Shown here one piece after another: positions 17,954 through 27,479 of a stretch of 53,540 bases of DNA. Source of the stretch: Ligilactobacillus pobuzihii E100301 = KCTC 13174. GTDB taxonomy: Bacteria; Bacillota; Bacilli; Lactobacillales; Lactobacillaceae. Numbering within the stretch: the first letter of the stretch is position 1; each line of letters starts with the position of its first letter. The notes under the pieces are model-generated. The model made no database searches and was not told the origin of the DNA. It saw nothing but the letters and a program-made list of their open reading frames with translations. The stretch lies in NCBI RefSeq assembly GCF_000349725.1, contig NZ_KB714698.1:34567-88106 (forward strand), given 5' to 3'. Position numbers and translations under genes: made by a program.

Positions 17954-18637
17954 TTAACTTAAAAAATTCAAAATCATCTGTGCTGAACGCTTGCCAGCAT
18001 CAATAATAAATTTATCGAAACTCTGTCCAGCATCTTCATCGCCAACATCAGACATCGCACGAATGATCGCAAACGGAACGTTAAACTGGTAAGCAGTTTG
18101 AGCAACTGCTCCACCTTCCATCTCACAACACAAAGCTTCAGGATAAATTTCTTTGATTCGTTTGATCTCATGACTATCAGAAATAAATTGATCACCAGAG
18201 ACGATCAATCCTTTTTTAGTTTCTAAGCCAGTTTTTTGAGCAGCTTGTGCAATTTTATTTACCAACTTTTCATCAGCTTCGTAAATTTGTGGTTGTTGTG
18301 GCAATTGCCCCATTTTATAACCAAAAGCGATAGCATTTGCATCATGGTAGGCTGCACCCGTTGACAATACAAGCTCTCCGACATGAAGACCTTTTCCGAT
18401 CCCGCCAGCTGAACCCGAATTAATAACTGCATCGACCTTAAAATCAACAATCAAAAATGCAGTTGTGATCGCAGCCTGAACTTTACCGATTCCACAACGA
18501 ACTAAGACAACTGGACGTGAGTTGATCGTCCCCTCATAAAAATCAGTACCACCAATTTCTGTTTGTTGCTTATTTTCTAAATGAGTTAATAATTCCTTGA
18601 TTTCTTCTTCCATTGCACAAATAATACCGTACTTCAT
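17954..18637 (-). CDS. mtnN: 5'-methylthioadenosine/S-adenosylhomocysteine nucleosidase
   Basis: A 227-residue hydrolase that cleaves adenine from 5'-methylthioadenosine and S-adenosylhomocysteine, recycling the by-products of SAM use and feeding autoinducer-2 synthesis. The N-terminus YGIICAMEEEI carries the catalytic Glu. NSGSAGGIG, CCEMEGGAVAQ and the catalytic Asp in RAMSDVGDEDA are all present. The length is usual (about 230). The ATG at 18637 has an AAAGGAG site. It is 54 bp after the tail-anchored small gene and likely in one operon with nudF. Confidence 0.96.
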   Translation of the reverse strand: MKYGIICAMEEEIKELLTHLENKQQTEIGGTDFYEGTINSRPVVLVRCGIGKVQAAITTAFLIVDFKVDAVINSGSAGGIGKGLHVGELVLSTGAAYHDANAIAFGYKMGQLPQQPQIYEADEKLVNKIAQAAQKTGLETKKGLIVSGDQFISDSHEIKRIKEIYPEALCCEMEGGAVAQTAYQFNVPFAIIRAMSDVGDEDAGQSFDKFIIDAGKRSAQMILNFLS

Positions 18638-18691
18638 TACTAAAAACTCCTTTTAATTCATATGATAAGTAGAAATACTCTCCAATAGCTG

Positions 18692-19012
18692 TTAAAAATT
18701 AACAAATCGCATAAAAACGTATACTAGAATAATCAAGACTATCAAAATAGCAATTATAATATCTAATCGTCGACCTAATTTTTTTCGTTTATCGTCTTCA
18801 TTAGATCCTTGCCTATCTAATCTAGTTTGACTACGAGAAAGATGCTGATCTTCTTGTTCAACATTGGACTGAGTTTCTTTGGGACCATTATTTGTCGGGT
18901 CATCTTGCTCAACTTTTTGTTGAGTTTTATTTTTTTTAAATTTTTTCCACCAAGATAAAGACTGTCGCTCTTGTGTGTTTTTTCTCCGACTTAACTTTTC
19001 TTCATCTGCCAT
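18692..19012 (-). CDS. Small tail-anchored hypothetical protein
   Basis: A 106-residue protein with a highly charged, low-complexity N-terminal 80 residues rich in Lys, Arg, Gln, Asn, Asp and Glu. One C-terminal hydrophobic segment (about 84-104, after KKLGRRLD) ends four residues before the stop. This gives a tail-anchored topology with a disordered cytosolic part. I do not recognise a domain and assign no function. The ATG is 1 bp after the nudF stop, and its GGAG site lies inside the last codons of nudF, so translation is coupled. The nudF-small membrane gene-mtnN order is, to my knowledge, seen in other lactobacilli. Confidence 0.78.
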   Translation of the reverse strand: MADEEKLSRRKNTQERQSLSWWKKFKKNKTQQKVEQDDPTNNGPKETQSNVEQEDQHLSRSQTRLDRQGSNEDDKRKKLGRRLDIIIAILIVLIILVYVFMRFVNF

Positions 19013-19013
19013 A

Positions 19014-19559
19014 TTATTGCTCCATTAAATTCCAATACAAAACTGCCATAATAGTTTTTGCATCACAGATCTCACCATTTTCAATAGCCTGTTTTACTTC
19101 ACTGCCTGATAGTTCTTCGATTTTTAAGAGTTCATCTGCGTCCTGTGGCAATTTTGTTTCAACTGGCGTTAAATTAGTCGCGTGATATAAATACATCAAT
19201 TCGTCAGAAAATCCAGGTGAACTATAAAAAGTCGATAACAATTCATAATCTTGTGCTTGATAACTGGTTTCCTCATTCATTTCTCTTTTTGCAGTTTCTA
19301 ATGGACTTTTTTGCTCATCTGGTTCAATTTTTCCTGCTGGTATCTCTAAAGTCTCTTTGCCTAAAGGAGCACGCCATTGACGAATAAAGACCATTTTATC
19401 CGCAGCTGTAACAGCCACAACTCCAACAGCCCCATGATGTCGTACGATTTCTCTTTGAGCCTGTCTGCCATCTGGTAATTCAACTGTTTCCATATCTAGG
19501 TTAATAACATGACCTTTAAATATATGTTGTACATTTTTAACTTTTTCTTCAAAATCCAT
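19014..19559 (-). CDS. nudF: NUDIX hydrolase, ADP-ribose pyrophosphatase type
   Basis: A 181-residue NUDIX enzyme, most like ADP-ribose pyrophosphatase, which splits ADP-ribose into AMP and ribose-5-phosphate. The Nudix box lies at about 76-98: GKIEP, then LETAKREMNEET. It has the metal-binding REXXEE core but Ser instead of the usual Gly near its end. PAG at the start of the box and a Y/F-rich YSSPGFSDELMYLY after it are typical of the family. The start is ATG 19559, 10 bp after AAAGG; the GTG at 19577 has no site. It is coupled to the small tail-anchored gene. Confidence 0.9.
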   Translation of the reverse strand: MDFEEKVKNVQHIFKGHVINLDMETVELPDGRQAQREIVRHHGAVGVVAVTAADKMVFIRQWRAPLGKETLEIPAGKIEPDEQKSPLETAKREMNEETSYQAQDYELLSTFYSSPGFSDELMYLYHATNLTPVETKLPQDADELLKIEELSGSEVKQAIENGEICDAKTIMAVLYWNLMEQ

Positions 19560-19601
19560 GCTGTCACTACCTTTCACTATTTAGCGCCATACTTCTTTAA
19601 A

Positions 19602-20591
19602 TTATTTCTTAAGTGAATCAACAAAATTTTCGTACGCTCGTTGTTCACCAGTTTCAGACCATTTAACTTGTGAAAAGTTACCAAACATAGCTTCTTTCGC
19701 ATCAAGACTAACACTAGCAGTTACAGTTGCATTACCGATCAAAGAGATACAATAGCTACCATCCAAACGCTGATGCACAATAGTTTGCACCATTCCACCC
19801 GGATTTAAAACTTTGAGTGTCTGTTCTAATCCTGCTTGGCCCAGCTGTTGTAATACATAAATTAAACTTGAAGCACTCATTGCCGTTCCACAAGCATTAG
19901 TTAAACCAACACCTCGTTCAAAAGTTTTAACAAATATTTCATTTGACGAAATCTTTTGGACAAAACTAACATTCACACCATCTGGGAAATATGGATTCTC
20001 ACTATTTAAATAAGTTGCCATTTTAACTAGTTGATTGCTTTTTAAGGTCTGCTGATCAACAAATGAGATTAAGTGTGGGTTAGGAACCGCTACAGCCGAA
20101 AACTTCAGAGAATCAGACAAGGCGGGAACTAAAGAATTTTGCAAAGTAGCTTGACCAACATGCATCCCAATTTTTGAATCAGCAAAACTGACAGGGGAAA
20201 TTTCCACTTCATAAGCTGGCACATCTGAAGCTAAGTTTGCAGCAGCTTTAACTTGCAGGTCCGCATACATTGTCTCGATTTTAAAGTTAATTTGCGGGGA
20301 TATTTTTTCTTTAGTTACTACATAACGAGCGACTGTTCTTAGACCGTTCCCACACATACTCGCTTCACTACCATCAGAATTTATTACACGCATTCTTGCA
20401 ACAACATTTTTATGAGCGGACTTTAAAACTAATAACAAACCGTCAGCACCACCATGAAGTCCTCTTTTACGATCACATATAGACTGTGCCAGTTGTTTAA
20501 GCTGATCTTCAGTTAACTGTATCTGTGCTTCCATTTGGTCAAGTAAAAAGAAATCATTACCCGAACCATGAACTTTTAATAGTCTCACCAT
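19602..20591 (-). CDS. dapF: Diaminopimelate epimerase
   Basis: A 329-residue cofactor-free epimerase converting LL- to meso-diaminopimelate, needed for lysine and for mDAP peptidoglycan. Both catalytic cysteines are present: MCGNGLRT (Cys80) and NACGTAMSA in the C-terminal half. The motif HGSGNDFFLLD at the start is typical. It is about 50 residues longer than the usual 275, as in some lactobacilli, with extra sequence mainly in the middle. The start is ATG 20591, 6 bp after AGAGG, with ATG 20594 a close alternative; TTG 20609 lies upstream of the site. It precedes nudF by 42 bp. Confidence 0.94.
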   Translation of the reverse strand: MVRLLKVHGSGNDFFLLDQMEAQIQLTEDQLKQLAQSICDRKRGLHGGADGLLLVLKSAHKNVVARMRVINSDGSEASMCGNGLRTVARYVVTKEKISPQINFKIETMYADLQVKAAANLASDVPAYEVEISPVSFADSKIGMHVGQATLQNSLVPALSDSLKFSAVAVPNPHLISFVDQQTLKSNQLVKMATYLNSENPYFPDGVNVSFVQKISSNEIFVKTFERGVGLTNACGTAMSASSLIYVLQQLGQAGLEQTLKVLNPGGMVQTIVHQRLDGSYCISLIGNATVTASVSLDAKEAMFGNFSQVKWSETGEQRAYENFVDSLKK

Positions 20592-20703
20592 CATTTTCCT
20601 CTCATTCAAAAATTTTCAAAATTCATTCAATTATCCGATAATAAATTGACTCTAGCAGTATAATGATAGCAAATTTTATCATAGTCTGCGAAATAAAATA
20701 CTT

Positions 20704-20742
20704 AAAAAAGTCAAACAAGAGGAATACGGTTTCTCGTTTGAC
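20704..20742 (-). terminator. Terminator of ileS
   Basis: On the minus strand GTCAAACGAGA (20742-20732) pairs with the complementary arm ending GTTTGAC (20720-20710, one mismatch). It is followed by TTTTTT. It begins 17 bp after the ileS stop. Confidence 0.8.
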
Positions 20743-20759
20743 TTTAAAAAACTATATAA

Positions 20760-23558
20760 TTATTTTTCTAGTCCGTCTTGTACAGCTTCAGGGAAATTTT
20801 TGGCAACGATTGCTGCACAACTTTGACAGAGCTCAGGAAAATGTTTATCCTGCCCGACATCATTTTTAACCATCCGGCAACGTGGACAAACTTCACCAGT
20901 AGCATGTGTAACTTGAACAGCTACATTATCGAATTTGTCAGCAGTTTCTGGTGCATCATCAAAGTCCTCAATACCTAAGCCTGAAACGATCAGAGCTTGA
21001 CGAACGTTAGTATCAAGATCATCCAATAATTGACGAACGCTATCTGTGACATACAAATCAACATGTGCTTCAAACGATTTACCAATCAGTTTTTGATCAC
21101 GTGCTTCTTCCAGAGTCTTGAATACGTGAGAACGGATCTGCATAAATTTATCCCAATTTTCAACCAATTTTGCTTCACCATCATAATGATCAACAGTTGG
21201 CATATCAGCTAATTGAGCAAACTCTTCTGGTTCTTTCAAATACTTCCAGATCTCTTCAGTTGTATGCGGAATGATCGGTGTTAATAGCTTAGTTAACCGA
21301 ACGGCAACATCATATAAAACTGTTTGCATTGAACGTCTCTTATGACTATTTGCTGCTTCAATATAAACAATATCTTTAGCAACATCAAGATAAAAAGCGG
21401 AGAGATCAATCGTCAAGAAATTGATCAAATGTTTATAAATATCCATGAACCTGTAGGTTGCATAATCATCTAAAACATCTTTCGTAAACTGATTGATCTT
21501 AACTTGCATGTATTGATCGATAGATTCTAGGTCTTGGTATGGAACTCGGTCAGTTTCAGGATCAAAATCAGTAGTATTAGCTAACAAGAAACGAATGGTA
21601 TTACGGATCTTGCGATAGCTTTCAGAGATCTGTTGGAAGCTCCCCATTGAAACACGTACATCCGCTGAAGTATCTACACTAGAAACCCAAAGACGGATGA
21701 TCTCTGCACCCATTTGTTTGATAACTTTTTCAGGAACGATCGTATTTCCTAACGATTTACTCATCTTACGGCCCTTACCATCCAAGGTAAATCCTTGAGA
21801 TAAGACCTGTTTGTATGGAGCTTGTCCAGAAAATGCAACACTAGTGATCAAACTAGAATTAAACCAGCCCCGATATTGATCAGAACCTTCAAGATACATA
21901 TCTGCAGGATAAGTTAAATAATCACGATCTGCCAACACTCCTTGATGTGAAGAACCTGAATCAAACCAGACATCCATAATGTCCGATTCTTTAGTAAACT
22001 GGCCATGTGGTGAATGTTTACTTGTAAATCCTTTTGGTAAGAGATCTTTTGCGTCTTTTTCAAACCAAATATTAGAGCCATGTTCAGCTACTAATTTTGC
22101 AACGTGTTCGATTGTTTCTGGTTCCATAATTGCAGTACCATCTTCACCATAGAAAATTGGCAACGGAACTCCCCAAACACGTTGGCGTGAAATAACCCAA
22201 TCTCCGCGATCTTTGATCATATTATATAAGCGTTTTTGCCCCCATTCAGGGAAAAATTTAACTCCATCGATCTGATCTAAGATCTGCTGTCTAATCTTGT
22301 CTACAGATGCAAACCACTGTGGTGTAGCTCTAAAGATGATCGGTTTTTTTGTCCGCCAGTCAAATGGGTAAGAGTGCTCGTAATCCATTTCTTTTAACAA
22401 CAAGCCGGCCTTTTCTAACTTATCAAGCGCAATTTGATTAGCATCATCATAAAAGACGCCTTTAAATTCAGCGCCTGCTTCAGCAGTTAAATAACCTTTG
22501 TCATCAACAGGCACCACGATATCCAAGCCATATTGTTGACCGACATTGAAGTCATCTTCACCAAAACCAGGTGCAGTATGAACTAATCCTGTCCCAGCAT
22601 CAAGTGTCACAAAATCTCCTAACATCGTGACCAACTTACGGTCAGGATAAAATGGGTGTTGTGCAAGCACATTTTCCAATTGATCACCTTTAACGGTTTG
22701 CAAAACCTTCACATTTTTCCAACCAAACAATTCAGCATTTTGATTAAGTAATTCAGCCGCCAAGACATATTTCTTTTGATCACCTTCAGGACTAACCACA
22801 ACATAATCAAAATTTGCATCGATCGTAATACCTTCTGAACCAGGAATTGTCCATGGTGTTGTTGTCCAAACTACCATATAAGTATTATTGTCTTCTAAAA
22901 CTCCTTGCCCATCGATAACTTTTTCACCGTAAAAGGCCGATGGAGAAGTCACGTCATGATATTCAACTTCAGCTTCAGCTAATGCAGATTCAGATGACCA
23001 AGACCAAAAAACTGGCTTCTTTCCTTTATAAATCAAACCCTTTTCAGCCATTTTACCAAAAACGCGAATTTCATGTGCTTCAAATGACGGATCAAGACTA
23101 ACATATGGATTATCCCATTCACCTGTCACACCTAAACGCTTAAAATCTGTGCGCTGTTTATCAACTTGTTCTAATGCATATGCACGACACTTTTCACGAA
23201 ATTCATTAACTGTCATTGACTTACGATCAACACCAGCTTTTTTTAATTGTTGCTCAATTGGTAAACCGTGAGTATCCCAACCAGGAACGTACGGTGCGCG
23301 AAAGCCCATCATTGATTTGGAACGAACAATAAAGTCCTTAGAAATTTTATTTAAAGCATGTCCCATATGAATGTTTCCATTTGCATAGGGAGGGCCGTCA
23401 TGCAAAATAAAAGAAGGCTTACCTTCATTTAACTTTTGGCGTTTTTCATAAACCTTATTTTCTTCCCATTCTTGTTGTCTTTCAACTTCACGAACAGGCA
23501 GGTTACCACGCATTGGGAATTTAGTTTTACCAAGATTTAAAGTATCTTTTATTCTCAT
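20760..23558 (-). CDS. ileS: Isoleucyl-tRNA synthetase
   Basis: A 932-residue class I synthetase that charges tRNA-Ile and edits misactivated valine. The HIGH-type motif [13 protein letters not shown] is at 56-68, and [10 protein letters not shown] near residue 594. The editing (CP1) domain lies between them. The C-terminal zinc site [10 protein letters not shown]...CQSC is present, and the length matches bacterial IleS. The start is ATG 23558, 7 bp after CAAAGGAG; the TTG at 23576 precedes that site. Expression is controlled by the T-box leader upstream. It is the last gene after divIVA at the end of the dcw cluster, as in many Firmicutes. Confidence 0.98.
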   Translation of the reverse strand: MRIKDTLNLGKTKFPMRGNLPVREVERQQEWEENKVYEKRQKLNEGKPSFILHDGPPYANGNIHMGHALNKISKDFIVRSKSMMGFRAPYVPGWDTHGLPIEQQLKKAGVDRKSMTVNEFREKCRAYALEQVDKQRTDFKRLGVTGEWDNPYVSLDPSFEAHEIRVFGKMAEKGLIYKGKKPVFWSWSSESALAEAEVEYHDVTSPSAFYGEKVIDGQGVLEDNNTYMVVWTTTPWTIPGSEGITIDANFDYVVVSPEGDQKKYVLAAELLNQNAELFGWKNVKVLQTVKGDQLENVLAQHPFYPDRKLVTMLGDFVTLDAGTGLVHTAPGFGEDDFNVGQQYGLDIVVPVDDKGYLTAEAGAEFKGVFYDDANQIALDKLEKAGLLLKEMDYEHSYPFDWRTKKPIIFRATPQWFASVDKIRQQILDQIDGVKFFPEWGQKRLYNMIKDRGDWVISRQRVWGVPLPIFYGEDGTAIMEPETIEHVAKLVAEHGSNIWFEKDAKDLLPKGFTSKHSPHGQFTKESDIMDVWFDSGSSHQGVLADRDYLTYPADMYLEGSDQYRGWFNSSLITSVAFSGQAPYKQVLSQGFTLDGKGRKMSKSLGNTIVPEKVIKQMGAEIIRLWVSSVDTSADVRVSMGSFQQISESYRKIRNTIRFLLANTTDFDPETDRVPYQDLESIDQYMQVKINQFTKDVLDDYATYRFMDIYKHLINFLTIDLSAFYLDVAKDIVYIEAANSHKRRSMQTVLYDVAVRLTKLLTPIIPHTTEEIWKYLKEPEEFAQLADMPTVDHYDGEAKLVENWDKFMQIRSHVFKTLEEARDQKLIGKSFEAHVDLYVTDSVRQLLDDLDTNVRQALIVSGLGIEDFDDAPETADKFDNVAVQVTHATGEVCPRCRMVKNDVGQDKHFPELCQSCAAIVAKNFPEAVQDGLEK

Positions 23559-23619
23559 TATTTTGCTCCTTTGCAATGTGTCTTAAAATAATACTATCGA
23601 TAAAATAGCGGACGATAAA

Positions 23620-23870
23620 CAAAAAAACCCCGCCCAAAAGGGACGAAGTTTTCGTGGTACCACCCAAATTCGATTTTAATGATCTCAATTATAAAAAATC
23701 GTTACGTTAAAATCCTTACAAATGAACTAACGGTCATCAGCCGGTCGAACCTACTAAGTGTTTATGTACAATTCAATTCAACAAATACGGAGATGATAAA
23801 TATTCAGCTGACAAACATCGGTCTTTCACCTGTTACCGACTCGCTGAGATGTTCACTGAAATTCTTGTTC
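23620..23870 (-). promoter_or_regulatory. T-box riboswitch of ileS
   Basis: On the minus strand, the T-box core TGGTACCACGAA (23662-23651) is followed by the terminator hairpin CTTCGTCCC/GGGCGGGG and seven Ts (23650-23620). The antiterminator would form between the T-box and the 5' side of that hairpin. Upstream is a long Stem I region starting near AGTGAAC (about 23858). A likely specifier AUC (Ile) sits in UUUAUCAUC (about 23798). Uncharged tRNA-Ile would allow read-through. No clear promoter lies between the divIVA stop (23886) and the leader, so transcription may come from divIVA or from a promoter inside its 3' end. Confidence 0.9.
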
Positions 23871-23885
23871 TCCAATTGATCTTGA

Positions 23886-24632
23886 TTATTGATTATTTTC
23901 TTCGTCCTCTTCTGCCTGGGCGAAATGTTGACCTTCGTCGTCTTCTTCAGCAGCTGCTTCTGGAAAAATTACAACTGTATCATCATCATCCACGTCTGAT
24001 TCTTGAGCTTCTGTATGAATCTCATCAGTACTTCCATTAGCCGTTTCTTCTGATTCTACTTCAGCAGCAGCTTGGTTGTCAAGGTCCTCATCGTGACGTA
24101 AGGCATCTTGAATCTCTTCATAACTACTTGTTTCTCCTTGTTTCAAAATGTCATCCCATTCTGAACCCTTAACAACTTCGAGCTGAGACTCCATCATTAC
24201 TTGTAGTTTCTGCCGGAAAATCCGCGCTTGTTTTCTTAAGCCATCAGTTTCCGTAGCTAATTGTGTTGCTTTACGCGAGGCTTGGTCAATGATATGTCGA
24301 GCTTTTTCATTTGCTTGATCAATTGCGTCTTGGCCTTCTTTTTGCGCTTCACGTTGTATAATATCTGCCTCGCGCTGCGAATTAGCTTTGACCTTGTCAG
24401 CGGCTTCTTGTGCTACAATGATTGATTGATTTAAAGAATCCTTTAAATCATTAAAATATTTAAGCTTTTCATTACTTTGCTCCAAGCTCGAATTTAACTT
24501 TTCATTTTCTTGGAGTGTCATTTCGTAATCTTTAATAATTTGATCTAAAAAATCGTTCACTTCGTCCTGATCATAACCGCGAAGCTTAACGTGAAATTCT
24601 TTATTATGAATATCCAACGGGGTCAATGTCAT
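23886..24632 (-). CDS. divIVA: Cell division/polar targeting protein DivIVA
   Basis: A 248-residue coiled-coil protein that binds curved membrane at septa and poles and places division and cell wall factors. The N-terminal lipid-binding domain reads LTPLDIHNKEFHVKLRGYDQ and continues DEVNDFLD (3-30). Coiled coil covers roughly 35-165. Residues from about 175 form an unusually long, strongly acidic tail of Glu, Asp, Gln and Ala. The ATG has an ideal AGGAGG site 9 bp upstream. It follows ylmH by 32 bp and precedes the ileS T-box. Confidence 0.96.
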   Translation of the reverse strand: MTLTPLDIHNKEFHVKLRGYDQDEVNDFLDQIIKDYEMTLQENEKLNSSLEQSNEKLKYFNDLKDSLNQSIIVAQEAADKVKANSQREADIIQREAQKEGQDAIDQANEKARHIIDQASRKATQLATETDGLRKQARIFRQKLQVMMESQLEVVKGSEWDDILKQGETSSYEEIQDALRHDEDLDNQAAAEVESEETANGSTDEIHTEAQESDVDDDDTVVIFPEAAAEEDDEGQHFAQAEEDEENNQ

Positions 24633-24664
24633 TGACCAACACCTCCTAATTTAATTAAAGCATA

Positions 24665-25453
24665 CTACTTTCTTAAAACTGCTGCACTTATTTTTAATTT
24701 ACCTTTTTTTGATACTCCATTTTGTTCGTTCAAGCGAATTCTTCCATATCCACGAACAGATAAAATATCATAATCTGACAATTCATAATCTGGTTTATCA
24801 AGCACCATCCAGTTTAATTGAACCTTATGTGCGTGAAAAAGGTCCTTTGCATGTTTTCGCGATAGATTATAAAAATGAGATATCAAGGCATCAGCTCGTA
24901 GAGAAGAAACGGTATCTTCAACTTCCTCCCATTCACTGATTTGTGACACTCTTTCACTAATGGGGCGGCCTTGTAGACGGACTTTAACTCGCGAGATCCG
25001 GTCAACTTCACCTTTTAAAAAAGGGGCGATCGGATCTTCTACAAAAAATTGCCAACGTTTTGAATCAGTAATAATATCACCTAACACTTCACGTTGAATC
25101 CCACTATTTACCAAAGTACCTAAAATACTGCCATGATGCAAAACTGCAAATTTGTGGGGATAAATGACCTCCATCAAGGTGATCTGAAAATCGGTCGATT
25201 CAGGTTCATAGTAATCTGGATAAAACAACGCCCGTTTTCTTTCTGCATCTTCTATTCCACCATATGAACTCATATTAACATTACCTTGCATATTAACCAT
25301 GGTACGTGCAATAAATAATTCGCGAGGATTTAAAAAATGTGACAGAATGGGGCGGTACTCACTCGCAGCTTGATTGATCATATCATTTAAAGCATCGATC
25401 AATGGTGCCTCTTCAACCCGGAAATGCTGATAAATCGAATCACTAGCAGCCAT
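24665..25453 (-). CDS. ylmH: YlmH family RNA-binding protein (S4 domain)
   Basis: A 262-residue protein of the YlmH family: an N-terminal part with FLNPRELFIARTMVN and a C-terminal S4 RNA-binding domain (about 180-250, ending SDYDILSVRGYGRI). YlmH has been linked to rescue of stalled ribosomes and lies in the division cluster of most Firmicutes. The start is ATG 25453; a longer frame to 25537 exists but overlaps yggT. The GGAGGAG ribosome binding site is made of the last Gly-Gly-Val codons of yggT, so the two genes are coupled. Confidence 0.92.
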   Translation of the reverse strand: MAASDSIYQHFRVEEAPLIDALNDMINQAASEYRPILSHFLNPRELFIARTMVNMQGNVNMSSYGGIEDAERKRALFYPDYYEPESTDFQITLMEVIYPHKFAVLHHGSILGTLVNSGIQREVLGDIITDSKRWQFFVEDPIAPFLKGEVDRISRVKVRLQGRPISERVSQISEWEEVEDTVSSLRADALISHFYNLSRKHAKDLFHAHKVQLNWMVLDKPDYELSDYDILSVRGYGRIRLNEQNGVSKKGKLKISAAVLRK

Positions 25454-25455
25454 CT

Positions 25456-25722
25456 TTAAACTCCTCCATAGAAAATCAAAGCAATTAGGTAAAATAAACC
25501 ACTCTGAATTAATTCTAAGACGATCAAAGCAACCCATGGAGCAAAACTGATACCAAAAACCGGTGGTATAAAATCAAATAGACTTAAATATGGTTCACAG
25601 ACCCTTGCTAAAATTTCGCCTAATTTTGTTTCATATGCACCTGGAAACCATGACATTAAAACATAGATTAAGATAGCCAGGGAGTACAGATGAAACAATC
25701 CTTGTATAATTGATAAAAACAA
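25456..25722 (-). CDS. yggT: YggT family membrane protein (YlmG)
   Basis: An 88-residue integral membrane protein with two hydrophobic segments: residues about 5-25, ending IYVLMSWFPG, and about 50-85. The motif LMSWFPGA and the PPVFGISFAPWV segment are typical of YggT/YlmG. The family is tied to cell division and to Fe-S or membrane homeostasis, but the mechanism is unclear. The start is a TTG. I prefer 25722, 8 bp after AAGGAG, over the TTG at 25728, which is only 2 bp away. It lies directly after sepF and overlaps the ribosome binding site of ylmH. Confidence 0.88.
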   Translation of the reverse strand: MFLSIIQGLFHLYSLAILIYVLMSWFPGAYETKLGEILARVCEPYLSLFDFIPPVFGISFAPWVALIVLELIQSGLFYLIALIFYGGV

Positions 25723-25734
25723 GTCCAAAACTCC

Positions 25735-26157
25735 TTAAAATTCAGTCTTACGTGCATTTTCAGTAATATCACCTTCAACAGTAAATTCTTTTGGGGTACA
25801 CAAAAATATTGTCTCACCTACACGTGACATTTCACCATCGATCGCAAAAGTAACTCCTGATAAAAAGTCAACTACTCGATGTGCCTGCTGGTTATCCATT
25901 TTTTGAAAATTTATTACAGCCGCCTCACCTTCGAGTAAACGAGAAGCAATAGCTTTTACATCAGAAAAAATACTAGGTTCAAATAACATTATTTTCTTAT
26001 CGACAACTTCACCACTCTTACCATTACGTAGCGACATTACACGTGAACGCTGACTACGAGGTATTTCATCGTCTGATTGTTGACTTTGAAAATCATTTTG
26101 TGAAGAACCATCATCATAGTCGCCAAACCAACTATTGATTTTATCTCCCAGTGACAT
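25735..26157 (-). CDS. sepF: Cell division protein SepF
   Basis: A 140-residue Z-ring associated protein that tethers FtsZ to the membrane alongside FtsA. The N-terminal MSLGDKINSWFG amphipathic helix binds the membrane, a polar linker rich in Asp, Ser and Gln follows, and the C-terminal SepF fold (about 50-135) contains FEPSIFSDVKAIASRLLEG and VDFLSGVTFAIDG. The ATG has a GGAGGGGGAG site. It is 32 bp after ftsZ and 12 bp before yggT, in the usual ftsZ-sepF-yggT-ylmH-divIVA order. Confidence 0.96.
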   Translation of the reverse strand: MSLGDKINSWFGDYDDGSSQNDFQSQQSDDEIPRSQRSRVMSLRNGKSGEVVDKKIMLFEPSIFSDVKAIASRLLEGEAAVINFQKMDNQQAHRVVDFLSGVTFAIDGEMSRVGETIFLCTPKEFTVEGDITENARKTEF

Positions 26158-26189
26158 TTACTCCCCCTCCTTCATTAACCGATCAATAA

Positions 26190-27452
26190 TTAATGACGCC
26201 GGTGACGCAAGAAAGGTGGCGTATTTAATCCCTCGTCTTCATCACTACTATCCTGTGAACTGTTTGAATCATTGCCAGCTGAACTTGACCCAAAAACATT
26301 AAAGTCTTTCTTCTCAATGTTTTTGAATTCATTTTCACGTGATTCTTGTGAGGCCTGACGATCTCCGTTGATTTCACGATTCAAATCCCAATCACCTAAT
26401 GGATCACGCCTAGTATTTGCAATATCAGAATTTTCTTGTGATACTTGTGGACGTTCATCACGAACTTGACGTCTTTGATCCTTCTTTGAATTCTTCTTGT
26501 CAATACCAGTTGCAATAACAGTTACAACTACACTATCATCAAGGTTTTCATTGATCGAAGTCCCAAAAATAATATTGACGTCGCTCGTGGCTGCCTGTGC
26601 CACGATATCAGAAGCAGCCTGAGCTTCAAACAAACTCAAATCAGGTCCACCTGTAATATTCAAAAGTACTTGTTCTGCCCCATCAATTGAAACTTCTAAC
26701 AATGGAGAAGAAATAGCCTTTTTAGTAGCATCTTCAGTTCTATTTTCACCATTGGCAGAACCAATGCCCATCAAAGCTGATCCTTGGTCTTGCATTACTG
26801 TCTTAACATCAGCAAAGTCTAAGTTAACGTAACCGGGAGAAGTAATTAAATCAGAAATGCCTTGTACACCTTGTCGTAAGACATTATCTGCTTCTTGGAA
26901 AGCCTCTAACATCGGTGTCTTTTTATCAACGATCTCCAATAAACGATTATTAGCAATAATAACTAAAGTATCAACTTGTTCTTTCATTTTTGCAACGCCT
27001 TCAGCAGCAAAGCGTGCACGCTTAGGTCCTTCAAAAGTAAATGGACGTGTAACAACCCCAACTGTCAAAGCGCCTTGTTCCTTAGCGGCTTTAGCAATGA
27101 TGGGTGCTGCTCCTGTACCAGTACCACCGCCCATACCAGCGGTAACAAAGACCATATCAGCACCATTTAAACTTTCAGCAATTGCTTCTTCACTTTCCTG
27201 GCCGGCCTTACTACCAACATCAGGATTTGCACCTGCGCCAAGTCCCTTGGTCAATTTAGGTCCTAATTGAATTTTTGTTTCTGCTTTAGAGCTCTGTAGC
27301 GCTTGAACATCAGTATTAGCAACGATAAATTCAACACCTTGAACGTCATCTTCGATCATACGGTTGATAGCATTCCCACCGGCACCACCAACACCAATAA
27401 CTTTGATCGTAGCTCCAGTATTATTTTCATTTGCATCTAGTGAAAATTCCAT
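26190..27452 (-). CDS. ftsZ: Cell division protein FtsZ
   Basis: A 420-residue tubulin-like GTPase that forms the Z ring. GTP-binding motifs [10 protein letters not shown] (21-30) and GGGTGTG (108-114) and the T7 loop region [11 protein letters not shown] are intact. The polar linker (about 320-405) is rich in Asn, Gln, Arg and Ser. The C-terminal peptide [11 protein letters not shown] is the conserved docking site for FtsA, SepF and other partners. The ATG has a GGAGGG site. It lies 27 bp after ftsA. Confidence 0.99.
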   Translation of the reverse strand: MEFSLDANENNTGATIKVIGVGGAGGNAINRMIEDDVQGVEFIVANTDVQALQSSKAETKIQLGPKLTKGLGAGANPDVGSKAGQESEEAIAESLNGADMVFVTAGMGGGTGTGAAPIIAKAAKEQGALTVGVVTRPFTFEGPKRARFAAEGVAKMKEQVDTLVIIANNRLLEIVDKKTPMLEAFQEADNVLRQGVQGISDLITSPGYVNLDFADVKTVMQDQGSALMGIGSANGENRTEDATKKAISSPLLEVSIDGAEQVLLNITGGPDLSLFEAQAASDIVAQAATSDVNIIFGTSINENLDDSVVVTVIATGIDKKNSKKDQRRQVRDERPQVSQENSDIANTRRDPLGDWDLNREINGDRQASQESRENEFKNIEKKDFNVFGSSSAGNDSNSSQDSSDEDEGLNTPPFLRHRRH

Positions 27453-27479
27453 TATAGTTCCCTCCTATTAAAGTCACGT

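Noticed and set aside
17974-18450. Two short minus-strand frames (63 and 73 codons) within mtnN
   Set aside because: They are out of frame with the intact MtnN protein, which carries all catalytic residues, so they are not fragments of a frameshifted gene.
26857-27270. Plus-strand frame of 137 codons opposite ftsZ
   Set aside because: It is a shadow of the Gly- and Ala-rich FtsZ GTPase region, with no ribosome binding site or promoter.
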